From an uncultured Anaeroplasmataceae bacterium (GTDB lineage: Bacteria; Bacillota_I; Bacilli_A; Acholeplasmatales; Anaeroplasmataceae), in the NCBI GenBank assembly GCA_949840955.1, contig CATKXV010000009.1:1-64000 (forward strand): a DNA stretch of 64,000 bases. Direction: 5' to 3'. A program made the translations under genes and the position numbers. Position 1 is the first letter of the stretch, and each line of letters begins with the position of its first letter. The notes under the pieces are model-generated. The model was given only the letters and a program-made list of their open reading frames with translations, was not told where the DNA came from and made no database searches. Of the stretch, positions 29,901 through 37,133 are shown piece after piece.

Positions 29901-32900
29901 AATATCTAACGTAGGTTTAAAAATCTTTCGCGTAATCATATAAGCTAGGAATAACAAGGTGCCCTCATCTTGAATTGCCACATCTCCCCAACCAGATTCA
30001 GTTAAGAATTCAATATTGGTTTTATCTAGTGTATTTTCTTTCCATTCATAATTTAGATGATTTTGATCGCCTGAATCAGATATATTAAATTGAATATAAT
30101 ATGTACCATACTGAGTAGGATCTATAGAGTCCGTAAGGTACTGGAAGCCAGAGCTTTCATATTTAGCAAATTCTACTGACCATGAAATATGATGCCCATT
30201 CACATTGACTCCCAATCCATTACCATCCAAATAATATTTCGTATTTGCAATAGTCACATATAAAGAGGAATTCAAGCTTGGTTTTTTAGTATCTCCATCA
30301 TATTCTAAGGTACGATTTCCTCCTAAGGCAGGCGCTGTAATTTCCATACGTGATATTTGAATTTCATCAATCACAATTTCTGCCAAACTGTTTTTCCACT
30401 TATAATTTTGTGTATCAGTTAAAGTAAAGGTAATTTTATATTTACCAGAGTTGAGGTAGCTAAATACTCCTGAAGAATAGCTTGCTGCATGAGCTGTAGC
30501 ACCAACTGCATCAAAGCCACCAAGTACCTCACCATGGATTAAATCATTTGCATTAAAGCCTGTAACACCAGTAGCTGTAGGTAATGTTACAGCTAAATCT
30601 TGAGTAAGACCTGTAAAAACACCTGTTTTAGATGCCATAGATGGTGCATCTAATTCAAAAGGATTGATGGTGATTTCCTTACTAAAATTGGATAATGTAT
30701 AGTTGAAAGCTCTTGTACTTGTAGAAGTAAATCCATCTAATACAGCCGTATATCCTCCTGCTGTAGTTCCATTACTTGTTCCAGCAGATAGGGTAACCTT
30801 ATTTAATTTTACATCCCCTTGATCTGTTGTATTCAATAATGCAGAGGCTGATATTGAAGGTGTTGGTGTTTGTTCCTTTCCATTATATGTAAAGGTTGTT
30901 GTCCCCCAAACGATATCTGTTTCCTCTATAGCCTTTGGAGTGATTGTGAATGTAGCAACAAATCCCTTCTTGTTTTGAATTGCCTCAGGAGCAACCGTTC
31001 CAAAAGGACTCATAGATGATGCATTCGCCCAATCAAAGTTCGTATTAGGATAAACATAGATGGTATATTTTCCTGTATCTGTAAGTTTAGGAAGAATTTC
31101 ACCATTCAATTTCTCTGCATTTTCATGATTTGCACTATCAGATACTACATAATATAAAACCTTACTGTTTTTTTCTGTTCCATATAAGAAAGCATCTATA
31201 TTTGTAATAAAAGCTGTAAAATCATAAGCAGAACCTTGATATATTCCACTTAATGTTGTCGCAAACAATACATCATCTAATGCAGCAGATTGAACAGTAA
31301 AGGTAATAATTTTCTTTTCCGTAGGGAATTTATAATTATTTGCTAAATTATATCCCTCTGCATTCGTTGTTCCTGTCCAGCCTGTTAACAAATAATAATA
31401 TTCATCTGCTGTCATTGTAGTCTTGTCAGTTACTAGCGTACCACTTGCATAATGTAATGTATAGTTTAATTGAATTTGATCTGCTAAACCTAATCCAACC
31501 ATAGTTATGGTAGGAGTTTCTTGACCTGTAGTTGAAGTAGGGTTAAACTCAAATGTATTATCATTCCAAATATAATCATCCTCAGCATTTGCTGATTTTA
31601 ATGAACCCTTTAATTCCTTTTGGTTCATTGTTAATGTAATGATTGGAGTATTTGAAGGAGCTTCTCCTTCCTCTGTTGTAGCTACACTCTTCCATACATA
31701 ATTGGAATTCAATGAAATTGTAAAGGTATAAACACCTGCATGTAAAACAGAAATTGTACCCGTATTCGCATTAAAGGATGTATTATAATTTGCTAAATTT
31801 GTTATCGTTGTATCTACTGTTCCATTAGCATCAAAAGGATTTCCAGAAAGAACTCCAGTTAAAATAGGGGTTCCCTCATTATCATTGTCAGAATTCCAGC
31901 CTAGAATACTATACTCCCAAGCAACACCATTATAGGTTTGACTTACACTAACATCCTCAATTCTATCAATTTCCTTTGGTGAAATCGTAAAGGTTGCTGA
32001 TGCTGTTGGCAAACTATAATCTGTTGCCAAATGCCCTGAAGCCACAGATAATGTTCTTTTAATAGTATATGTCCCCACAGGCCATTTCTTAAAGTCTGCT
32101 GCTACTACTTCCTCATTCTTTGAATTATAGTACTTCGTATCTCCTTCGATAGCAAAGAAATAGCTTGGCTTGGTTGGAGATAAATAAGGTGAGGTTGTAG
32201 AATCATATTGATCACTATAACCAAAGGTTGGGGTTGGTAATGTATCTGAATCATAAACAAAGCCTAAAGCTGCTTCGTTTGTGATGTCATATCCCAATTG
32301 ACGCTTATATATTTCAAATTCCTTTGTTACTGAATTGTCCTCTTTATTTACAGTTACTTCCTTTGCCCACATATAATTACTCTTATGAGCGTCAGCAATT
32401 GTAAGCTTTACAGAGTACTTTCCAGCATGTAATGCTTTATTTCCTACTAGAGGAATTCCAGTAGATAAAGATTTTAATGATCCAGCAACTACTACATCAG
32501 TATCTCCATACTGAATTCCCGTTATTCCTGTGACAAAATCATCGGCATCTCTAGCAATTCCATCAAATGTAATGTTAGGTAATAAATTATCTGGAGTCAA
32601 CGGAGCAGGAGTTACTTCTATTGTCGGACATCCATATCCTGGTCCTGGAGTTGATGTAGCAGCCAAATAATTCGTAGTATCTGGAACGAGAACCTGAACA
32701 TAATATTCACCAACTGGAAGATTATCTGTTAAAGGTGTAGTCTCCCAACCTGTTGCCGTTTTAAGATAATAATGAATCGTATACTTTGCTATAAGCTCAT
32801 TAGACGCGATATCACTTTCACTATCCCCATAAACGATATTCAAATTTGAACCATCAATTCTTGTTCCTGTAATTTTTGGAACCTCAGGAGTACTACCATA

Positions 32901-35144
32901 TACCCATGATCCATTTCCATAAGAAACAACCACTGGAGTAATAGGACCCTTACTTATTTCAACGACATAGTGGATAACTGTACCAGATACACCCTCTCCA
33001 CTAGCCCATTCAACCTCTTCTTTTAATTCATCGGATATTTTCAATTCAATATAATATTTTAATCCACCCGCCAAAAATTGAATATCTTCTGTTTTGGAAA
33101 GACTTGATTGATTATATTGAGCAAAGGTAGATAGTGTAGAATAGGTATCATCTTCAAAAACACCTAAAGTAATACCATCTAATATTTCTTGATCTATAGA
33201 AGAATTAAATGTAATTGTTTTTATTGTATTTGTAGAAAAGCTTACTGTTGATGTATCAAAAGTAGGAAGCGTAACAACATATTTTTTAATATTCAATTCT
33301 GGAACTGCTGCAAAAGCACCATCAGAACTCCAATCTGATCCTTCTGTCAAATCATATCTAAATTCAACTAATATGGATTTGACTTCTTTGGTTATTATTG
33401 GTGTTTCCCCTATATAACAACCAATTTCATCCGTTCCAGCAGTATCTCTATAAAAAGTAATTCTAATATGACTAGACTTTCCTTCCGCATCTAAAAAATC
33501 TACTAATGGCACATCTCTACGTTGATTTCCCCATTTTATTGTTACACTTAAATCTCCATAATTAAATGGCATTCTCATTGTCTGATCTGGGAAATGGTTT
33601 GCAACAATGTTTACAGTATTCCAAGACGTTGGGGAATTATAAAGAACTTGTACTGCATACTTGGTTGTAATCGTTGTATCAGGACCATATATAATCGTTA
33701 CTTCTTTATCGTATTTAAATGTTTTTAATTGTTCTGGTGTCATAGTAGCTACTTGAGCTAGAACCTCAGCCGTCGGATTTAAAGTTCCCTGTGCTGTGAA
33801 TTGACTACTACTCAAAAAGGTTTTATTCCATACACCCGTATTTGCTCTTGTAATAATATAAGAACTATCACTACCAGGTTGCATAAAAATAGGATTGGTA
33901 GCTACATCTTTAGAGGTTAATTCAATTGTTTCATTAAAACCAGTTGCTTTTATTTCTATCACTTTAGCCAATTCAAAATTAACAGATATAGAAGCAGATA
34001 CGGATTGTCCTCCGATATGATTATAAACTTGAGCAGAAATATCATTATTATTTTCTATAAAATTGGTATTATTAAAAACCACATATTCACTTGTATCTGC
34101 TGTTGCTGAATTTTCACCTATTGTAGGAAAGCTCAACATTCTACTAGAATTAGAATAATGTACTGTGATTTTAAGTCCATCCCCATAAATATCCTCTAGA
34201 GTAGATCCAGCAATACCCTCAGTACCAGCAACGAATGCAGAGAACCATTTTTCCTCTTCTCCCGCTATGGTACTACGCTTTTTATAATACATACCATCTA
34301 AGCGATATTCCGGATTAACGCTAAAATCAGCTGCCAAAATATTGGCTTGAGTTACACTTGAAATCTTTCCACTGGCTGTTAAAACTTTATCTTTAAACTG
34401 ATATGTAACTGTGAAGGTTGCGCTATTTCCAGGGGTTAAGCTGCTTAGTTCAGTTACTTCATACAATTCTTTATTAGCTATAACCTTACCTGCTGAATCC
34501 TTAACAACAATGATTTCCTTTAAAGATTCCTTGTCATAATCATTCGTTAAAGAGGAAATAGTATCTACTGTAATTCCCGTTATCTCATCAAAGGCATTGT
34601 AATCCTCTTCTGTTGCTAAAGAAGCTAATCCTACTGGAACTGTAGCTGCAATCTCAGAGTTTGCTCGTTTTACCTTGATAACTAAATTTACCTGATCTGT
34701 TTCTGCTGGCATATTATCTAAAACAACATCATTTTCAGATAATGTATGCTCATAGCTACCAATTGAAATTTGAAGTGAATATTCGCTTTTTCTCAAATTG
34801 ACAGATACAGACTTATCACCACTAGAAAACGTTCCTAAAACCTTTAAATTATTTTTAAGATCATGAGCTGTCGTAACACCAACATAAATTTTAGCTCCTG
34901 AATTTAAGCTGGCTGTTACTCCCGTATATTCATGCATCGGTTTTATTTCATATACTTCTTCTGGCTGTTGCTCCGTAGATCCAGAGGATTCATCCGTTGC
35001 AGTATTTACATGGGAATTATCATTCTTATTGACATTTGCAGTGAATGCAGGAACTAGTGTAGCCGTTAAAGCAATTACACTTATGAATACTGCACATACA
35101 CCAATGATAATCCTATGCTTTAAAAATTTCCTTAATACTTTCAT
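20904..35144 (-). CDS. Giant modular surface protein (4746 residues, MBG/YDG-like repeats)
   Basis: One uninterrupted 14.2-kb gene, about half a megadalton of product. Residues 1-11 are basic and 12-35 hydrophobic (signal peptide or anchor). The body is a chain of immunoglobulin-like beta modules of the kind called MBG/YDG in large adhesins: stretches such as YGDDFVVSG, TYGQKIDL, ADNYKIVAEKGTFKV and STKNYYAG-like ends. Ten modules finish in an N[YF]xW motif (for example NYKWKN, NYAWSD, NFEWSD). A membrane segment at about 4670-4698 is followed by HKRKKKKELEDE and a 40-residue acidic tail. There is no LPXTG sorting motif, so it stays membrane-anchored. The start has TAGGAG 6 bases upstream. 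It is flanked by the 75-residue coiled-coil gene and the coupled triple-repeat gene. Adhesion or envelope bridging is inference. Confidence 0.85.
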   Translation of the reverse strand: MKVLRKFLKHRIIIGVCAVFISVIALTATLVPAFTANVNKNDNSHVNTATDESSGSTEQQPEEVYEIKPMHEYTGVTASLNSGAKIYVGVTTAHDLKNNLKVLGTFSSGDKSVSVNLRKSEYSLQISIGSYEHTLSENDVVLDNMPAETDQVNLVIKVKRANSEIAATVPVGLASLATEEDYNAFDEITGITVDTISSLTNDYDKESLKEIIVVKDSAGKVIANKELYEVTELSSLTPGNSATFTVTYQFKDKVLTASGKISSVTQANILAADFSVNPEYRLDGMYYKKRSTIAGEEEKWFSAFVAGTEGIAGSTLEDIYGDGLKITVHYSNSSRMLSFPTIGENSATADTSEYVVFNNTNFIENNNDISAQVYNHIGGQSVSASISVNFELAKVIEIKATGFNETIELTSKDVATNPIFMQPGSDSSYIITRANTGVWNKTFLSSSQFTAQGTLNPTAEVLAQVATMTPEQLKTFKYDKEVTIIYGPDTTITTKYAVQVLYNSPTSWNTVNIVANHFPDQTMRMPFNYGDLSVTIKWGNQRRDVPLVDFLDAEGKSSHIRITFYRDTAGTDEIGCYIGETPIITKEVKSILVEFRYDLTEGSDWSSDGAFAAVPELNIKKYVVTLPTFDTSTVSFSTNTIKTITFNSSIDQEILDGITLGVFEDDTYSTLSTFAQYNQSSLSKTEDIQFLAGGLKYYIELKISDELKEEVEWASGEGVSGTVIHYVVEISKGPITPVVVSYGNGSWVYGSTPEVPKITGTRIDGSNLNIVYGDSESDIASNELIAKYTIHYYLKTATGWETTPLTDNLPVGEYYVQVLVPDTTNYLAATSTPGPGYGCPTIEVTPAPLTPDNLLPNITFDGIARDADDFVTGITGIQYGDTDVVVAGSLKSLSTGIPLVGNKALHAGKYSVKLTIADAHKSNYMWAKEVTVNKEDNSVTKEFEIYKRQLGYDITNEAALGFVYDSDTLPTPTFGYSDQYDSTTSPYLSPTKPSYFFAIEGDTKYYNSKNEEVVAADFKKWPVGTYTIKRTLSVASGHLATDYSLPTASATFTISPKEIDRIEDVSVSQTYNGVAWEYSILGWNSDNDNEGTPILTGVLSGNPFDANGTVDTTITNLANYNTSFNANTGTISVLHAGVYTFTISLNSNYVWKSVATTEEGEAPSNTPIITLTMNQKELKGSLKSANAEDDYIWNDNTFEFNPTSTTGQETPTITMVGLGLADQIQLNYTLHYASGTLVTDKTTMTADEYYYLLTGWTGTTNAEGYNLANNYKFPTEKKIITFTVQSAALDDVLFATTLSGIYQGSAYDFTAFITNIDAFLYGTEKNSKVLYYVVSDSANHENAEKLNGEILPKLTDTGKYTIYVYPNTNFDWANASSMSPFGTVAPEAIQNKKGFVATFTITPKAIEETDIVWGTTTFTYNGKEQTPTPSISASALLNTTDQGDVKLNKVTLSAGTSNGTTAGGYTAVLDGFTSTSTRAFNYTLSNFSKEITINPFELDAPSMASKTGVFTGLTQDLAVTLPTATGVTGFNANDLIHGEVLGGFDAVGATAHAASYSSGVFSYLNSGKYKITFTLTDTQNYKWKNSLAEIVIDEIQISRMEITAPALGGNRTLEYDGDTKKPSLNSSLYVTIANTKYYLDGNGLGVNVNGHHISWSVEFAKYESSGFQYLTDSIDPTQYGTYYIQFNISDSGDQNHLNYEWKENTLDKTNIEFLTESGWGDVAIQDEGTLLFLAYMITRKIFKPTLDIQAESYIFGDNGIDSKYTQGALDDDASYVHLADSDDAKTVLAANPTITYKIYSLDVLNHDFDSSAHPEITDLVHGLPWNVGYYGIYVYIDFGDGSQFENIPLKHAFEIKPKDIIVEWNSANSIVESNTSGWEMQYTSTTYTPNDLVTAAVTNLAKKSESDTPVSPTITISSNPASIKNVGTYTFTVSITGTDTVDKNYSVKTEEASIKTTLKINPVTLDLVGVKNCETFEYGTTPTLSGTNWWNYAVGSAKICSNDKAEEILTYEIKNTSNKFSVGSYDVVIQLASGVTNYVLSDDTAEAMGSISVVAREITLVFDETKASSVYQKDKIQIGTPYTVTYKGVSNSTDWLVSGDDVAQIFVLRIMKDSNDVTDVEYNPVGEYSIMVIKGNDLNYIVHVDTNELTNENDTAKLGDYTITEATLTVDEILGNVNSNKVITYDANPYDWIQAIENQERPSLITYKGLSGVNLENNPVVWTITKKNTTETVSGATTNAFVKTSYIVTASANNHKPIEGIEVEVEIQKAVLTLSVDFVDLNSIYYGELLPTVDVAGYNDLTKNIFTVDGLKGADGRDVISGTFSFTSPDYSIWNAVGDYKTSMNVSGLTADNYTFETKAGSLHVQELPITITIPNLSNIYIQDVSSKEDSDVLLVDTFQELYNKLEVSIQSTVGGRVTTYLQTGKHISDIVTLVTEALLKDTDGNITATNDAKDYPFYLVETVGDLYKNYDITVETKENELEIPTEAVDGKVAVFTISLANNKFLKVFGFEGVDPLTDTETNIQEAWVYGVGATNGYDSSKHKIILPQPKLNRAPEGTTDNTTILYKLYYLNESNWVLLGEETSDIVAFFVQQLEAGSFNATSYKLEYIFKGNTNYSDATDTRYFKITPRDLYLWAKDSKTYYGEDFVRDVETLGLVDNGSGAIDELTDVLSVDYIYDYQKGISDAGSYGYTLEFKDPAEKYSNYICHWNHNGTEDVEGDLEVLRRPVVLTIDEKSSQYDFNKAHGDTGGAGEELTFTATLGENKLGIVFSSEQPFYGTTDTQFTNDVASNVFVLLQTNALLDGDIQTQNVGNYAIFASYKNDLAKKNYDISIDTEYERDEALEDRVNEFFTGYDFYNTYIEAYYSSIFSDRMISTLMDGSYKAGTYKITTANLSLTLSAPSTDYDGTGKAVEITGNVPNDPTGEVSYKAQYKYEDGTYLDDAPVNVGVYPVRIVVENPNYSFDAGSLGTAVRITERELHWSANINGDGNYSTSLKYGTNSTIYLGVGNLNELTVQFNNIYNNSSVSEGSDQNVRLEFDLIVNGKAVNGTPMTLADAYVDRFVSHSFDVAKSLYTLSVQHSGVYTVALKFKGTEAKNYKFPSEFLKQGTTDTYEFTFTVLRAKKTSVRAMDAMVQYGTPITANGTTTNEALFSGFKLDPNTLALIEAENLQLTGASDASKVTYSTEYDPATSTARGQYYVQPNGLLFYNYEVEYSNTARMTVQPREIVVVVQGAESKNTYASVVYTGELQGPDHRETLASHSYFVPQDLAGGIKWYGEAVADKDKNYAEIFNYYLNLYGDGSFGVNAGKGLNARTYYMNLNEGSGISNYDITFKNKSGQILTTATDVDTAPTFEIEKANLKVQAGSTGLYNSEDFTTQFTIPYGNLIEKADSSYYYLTAQYDGLVERDDTEEFIASANNRLTFSTVKQSGNGTPAYVAWDSHAGSVYQVFPVEMEFDNYKVTNWLPATMTVVSRMVTATTEDRIYTEYIQDDGKINYEQGRRGTYHAAQVVFEDYDASLYNTNGTSKYYTKAIEKDEYGVILDGIISKYAPQYTMKYVNVDDALEEILSDGPRMVGKYAATVIMSSQEGKYDYMVVSKNSSEGNTSTTLEYEVHTKKLSVRWNEVDDEYLNYNTGDDKQRDIEGFINDIMTVENINRQFTNSSSEQVVERINQALNLSGFTGGRYYIDANSSKVLIKIYGIGLYTATIRISSTAIRNYEWRDESGASGAEFTLAFRVATSSITIDSLEFTNGTWKFGESAPEISFSTNVSGAGLLYKYAKLDGLPVDYEKPAFGTMITNRDLALYLDQNNRGYSLSMPTDAGLYVMCAWYPGSDQYQMSEAFLVFEITKAVIEAPNILDSELDFKEEDGKLVIETIYTGNTLHLELGYDTKLLDIAYAGSMSAPTSGKGMILHATDVTEGGYTISFSLSDQSNYAWSDAAIGEYIWRVLPAEDNAIESFDVEELISGLTYGESYATPQASATYSNDVIIEYYVDEAWVTTKPVQAGTYKVRAVSPATKNYYAGAQDEPAISEEIEFVIEKRELYVTASGSMTYGDDFVVSGGSTYQYQFSGFINNDTASKVIVGDIQYTLVDAPGKLEVGDYDIQLEEANGEVVGMTADNYKIVAEKGTFKVNKKNIMVVLGDASTVYGQKIDLSLVTMKVVGDELVSGDEYSDLNINLTISSSLVDLDSRYNPAASYKVDAEGHTTSKNYNVTVFGSGVYTITPLSIYITVEAGGGVYQGEITPVRLTGVYTTEDNLNVLETFDEAHAPKIRFNYWGSSNDGNWSHTNAEMWSSEPTLAGNYYATAVSTQTNNYTLVTNMGTPSVSFVVEKKTLDDTNREVLFASPMEYTGSVVKPVITDHAFEGLYFTGETNFEAVGNYSVGLTLKDSANYKWSSVDSATCEIPFEIVRGYNAFESEVSILDWVYGAYDATKNLPNAEIKFGTEKDFTFSYSDAKDGVYTANVPTAAGTYWVKITAPQTDNYYSVTSDAKEFHITKAFVKAPTLVLVNEGDNQNTVYTGSRLQAVIQGFNPATMRMIYDGDSSLGNTVAIYGLNANTYSVSFVLNDSDNYAWAEDTTMVDGNAQLYWNVARKQIAKPTMNTNMFMVNGGTLTFIPVGFDEETMAIEGNKTSYGGSFKVTVTIKDTTNFEWSDGTVDEVVFDWFVVGWDTVFIIVVSVLGIIAAIAGIAIVIQYAVHKRKKKKELEDELAAQGLLEENMKPIGEPEAPNEEQAIEPEDGGKNNE

Positions 35145-35180
35145 AAAAACTCCTACCCTTTTTTAGTCTTATAATGCGTC

Positions 35181-35212
35181 AAAAATGCAGTCTATTCCAA
35201 AGCTGCATTTTT
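35181..35212 (-). terminator. Terminator/attenuator hairpin between the coiled-coil gene and the giant gene
   Basis: A 10-bp stem (AAAAATGCAG / CTGCATTTTT) with a 12-base loop, ending in five T on the minus strand. It lies 14 bases after the 75-residue gene and 36 bases before the giant gene. No strong promoter is visible after it, so partial read-through is the likely way the giant gene is expressed. A weak TATAAG follows at about 35174-35169. Confidence 0.7.
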
Positions 35213-35226
35213 AATAATAACTTGAA

Positions 35227-35454
35227 TTATTTTATCTTTTCTAATTCTTTTTTAAGCTGACGAAGATTTTCACGCTCTAATTCAATTAGATTGGTGTATA
35301 ACTTAAAATATTCTACATCAGATGCATTAGGTGCAACGTTATTCACATGCGCCTCCATTAAAGAGGATTGAGAACGCTGACGCTTCTGTTCTAAAGCTAC
35401 AATTTCCTTTTCGCTTTCTATAATTTGTTTTTTTAGGTTTCTTTTTTTAGACAT
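35227..35454 (-). CDS. Small coiled-coil protein
   Basis: A 75-residue soluble, highly charged protein. Two heptad-like helices (about 4-33 and 48-75, LKKQIIESEKEIVALEQK and LIELERENLRQLKKELEK) are joined by a short turn VNNVAPNASD, suggesting an antiparallel hairpin or a dimer. It has no signal peptide, no cysteine and no known catalytic motif. A very strong AAAGGAGG site precedes the ATG. It is the first gene after the promoter that probably also serves the giant gene. Function unknown. Confidence 0.75.
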   Translation of the reverse strand: MSKKRNLKKQIIESEKEIVALEQKRQRSQSSLMEAHVNNVAPNASDVEYFKLYTNLIELERENLRQLKKELEKIK

Positions 35455-35577
35455 AATAACATCCTCCTTTTAATGTAAAATATGTTGGCAAAACCAACAT
35501 CAAATAAAAAATCAAAAATTTCATAGTAAGGAACTATTTTACTACAAATTAAGATAAAAAATTTGTCAAATCGACTC
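35455..35577 (-). other. Structured 5-prime leader of the giant-protein locus
   Basis: The predicted transcript begins near 35577, giving a leader of about 123 bases. It holds a hairpin ATGTTGG/CCAACAT (35482-35500) about 10 bases upstream of the ribosome binding site and an inverted repeat TAGTAA/TTACTA (35524-35544). Neither ends in a T run. I recognise no riboswitch class. Together with the promoter and two terminators this fills the 317-base gap between genes. Confidence 0.45.
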
Positions 35578-35583
35578 ACTTCC

Positions 35584-35638
35584 ATTATACCTTTTTATCC
35601 CATAGTTTGTCAACGATTTATTATGTAATACATAATAA
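35584..35638 (-). promoter_or_regulatory. Strong promoter with upstream 21-bp palindrome for the giant-protein locus
   Basis: On the minus strand, perfect TTGACA (35613-35608), an 18-base spacer and perfect TATAAT (35589-35584). Five bases upstream of the -35 lies a palindrome with 9-bp arms TTATTATGT / ACATAATAA (35618-35638) and a 3-base centre. The promoter is seen directly; regulator binding to the palindrome is inference. Confidence 0.82.
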
Positions 35639-35679
35639 TAAATGTTTAACTTAAGAAAAAAATAACAAAAATGAGAGTC

Positions 35680-35715
35680 AAAAGAAAAAAGAGTTGATTT
35701 TTACCTCACTCTTTT
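35680..35715 (-). terminator. Second terminator after the CDF transporter gene
   Basis: Stem AAAAGAGT / ACTCTTTT (35687-35694 with 35708-35715) followed on the minus strand by TTCTTTT. It backs up the hairpin at 35741-35766. Confidence 0.6.
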
Positions 35716-35740
35716 CCAATTTTTGGATACCAAAATCCAT

Positions 35741-35766
35741 AAAAAATGCAATACGTATTGCGTTTT
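35741..35766 (-). terminator. First terminator after the CDF transporter gene
   Basis: A near-perfect stem built on GCAATACGTATTGC (35748-35761) with A/T extension and a run of six T on the minus strand, just after the stop. Confidence 0.8.
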
Positions 35767-35771
35767 AGCCC

Positions 35772-36986
35772 TTAATATTCCTCACAGGCATCATGTATTG
35801 AACCAAACTGCTGATCGAAATTTATGATAAAATAATAGGTTTTTCCCTCATCCTTGATTTTATCCTGTATCATTCTTAAAATCTTTTCTTCAGATAAGTC
35901 AAACCGATATGGTCTTACCAAATCAAATATAATATTTGTATGTGTTTTTCCAACAACCACACGAAAATCATGCATAGAAAGTAAAGGACTTATTTCACGA
36001 ATTGTTTCTTTTATTCGCTGCCTTAAAATATTCGTTTCCTCATCATCTATAACTATAGGATCCATATGAATTGTAAGGTCAATACCATATTGAAGATTGA
36101 CTTTTCTTTCTAGGTTATCTATGACATCGTGTACCTCTAGCATTCTTTGGTTTGCATCTACCTCAACATGAATAGTCATAAAGCATTTGGTTGGTCCATA
36201 CATATGACAAACCAAATCATGATATCCTAATACAAGTGGTTCTTCCTTAATTGTTTTTATTATATTCTGAATAAATTCCTCATTGGTAGAAACTCCAATT
36301 AAAGGATCAATTGTTTCTTTAATAAGCTTTATTCCAGAAAAAATAATGAAAAGGGATACTAAAATTCCTAATAGTCCATCCAAACTAAAGGGGATATCCT
36401 GAGTCAACAGCAATACAATGTTTCCTATGAATAGAGCACTCGTGGAAAGACAATCGTTTAAGCTATCCTTGCTCGTTGCTTTTAAAGCTACAGAATTGAT
36501 GATTTTACCTATTTTATAATTAACATATGCCTGCCATATTTTAACTAAAATAGAAAAGGATAAAATGCCAATTGTTATATAAAGAATTGATTTTTCTAGG
36601 AGTACCGGTTCATATTGAATCATTTTTTGAATGGAAGAAATCAAAAGACTTCCTCCCACAAATAATACTATGATAGAAACAACCAATCCCGTAATATATT
36701 CTATTCTTTGATGCCCATATGGGTGCTTTTCATCAGCAGGAGCACTTGCCAGCTTAAAGCCAACCAAGGTAATAACAGAGGAGCCCATATCCGATAAATT
36801 ATTGATGCTATCAGCAATAATCGATATGCTCATAGATAAAATTCCTGCCAGCAATTTGACAATAAATAATATAAGATTAGAAAATATCCCAAAAAAGCTA
36901 GCAAGCTTTCCATGAGCTACTCGAACCCGTTCTTCATTTGTATTTTGATAATTTTTAATAAAAAGCTTACGCAATATTTGAATCAT
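35772..36986 (-). CDS. Cation diffusion facilitator (CDF) metal exporter, Mn-type motif
   Basis: Proton-coupled metal efflux protein of the inner membrane: six membrane segments in about residues 25-225 and a cytoplasmic C-terminal domain extended to 404 residues. The metal site in helix 2 reads NNLSD (N62...D66) and in helix 5 DSLND (D174...D178). The NxxxD/DxxxD pairing is typical of manganese CDF proteins such as MntE, unlike the H/D sites of zinc exporters. HPYGHQRIEY (88-97) is the usual CDF loop. The long C-terminal part contains a second ferredoxin-like fold (about 240-320) and an extra region. A AAAGGAATT site precedes the ATG. Manganese as substrate is inferred. Confidence 0.9.
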   Translation of the reverse strand: MIQILRKLFIKNYQNTNEERVRVAHGKLASFFGIFSNLILFIVKLLAGILSMSISIIADSINNLSDMGSSVITLVGFKLASAPADEKHPYGHQRIEYITGLVVSIIVLFVGGSLLISSIQKMIQYEPVLLEKSILYITIGILSFSILVKIWQAYVNYKIGKIINSVALKATSKDSLNDCLSTSALFIGNIVLLLTQDIPFSLDGLLGILVSLFIIFSGIKLIKETIDPLIGVSTNEEFIQNIIKTIKEEPLVLGYHDLVCHMYGPTKCFMTIHVEVDANQRMLEVHDVIDNLERKVNLQYGIDLTIHMDPIVIDDEETNILRQRIKETIREISPLLSMHDFRVVVGKTHTNIIFDLVRPYRFDLSEEKILRMIQDKIKDEGKTYYFIINFDQQFGSIHDACEEY

Positions 36987-37133
36987 AAGGAATTCCTTTC
37001 AAAGCTCGTGATACATATTTCTTTAATATTACCTCTTTTTTTCATTTTTGTAAATCATTAACCGTTCAATTTTATGTCTTTCATCTATAATTTTTTCATT
37101 TATAGGAAATACTAAAAGCAAGAAGGTGAAAGT

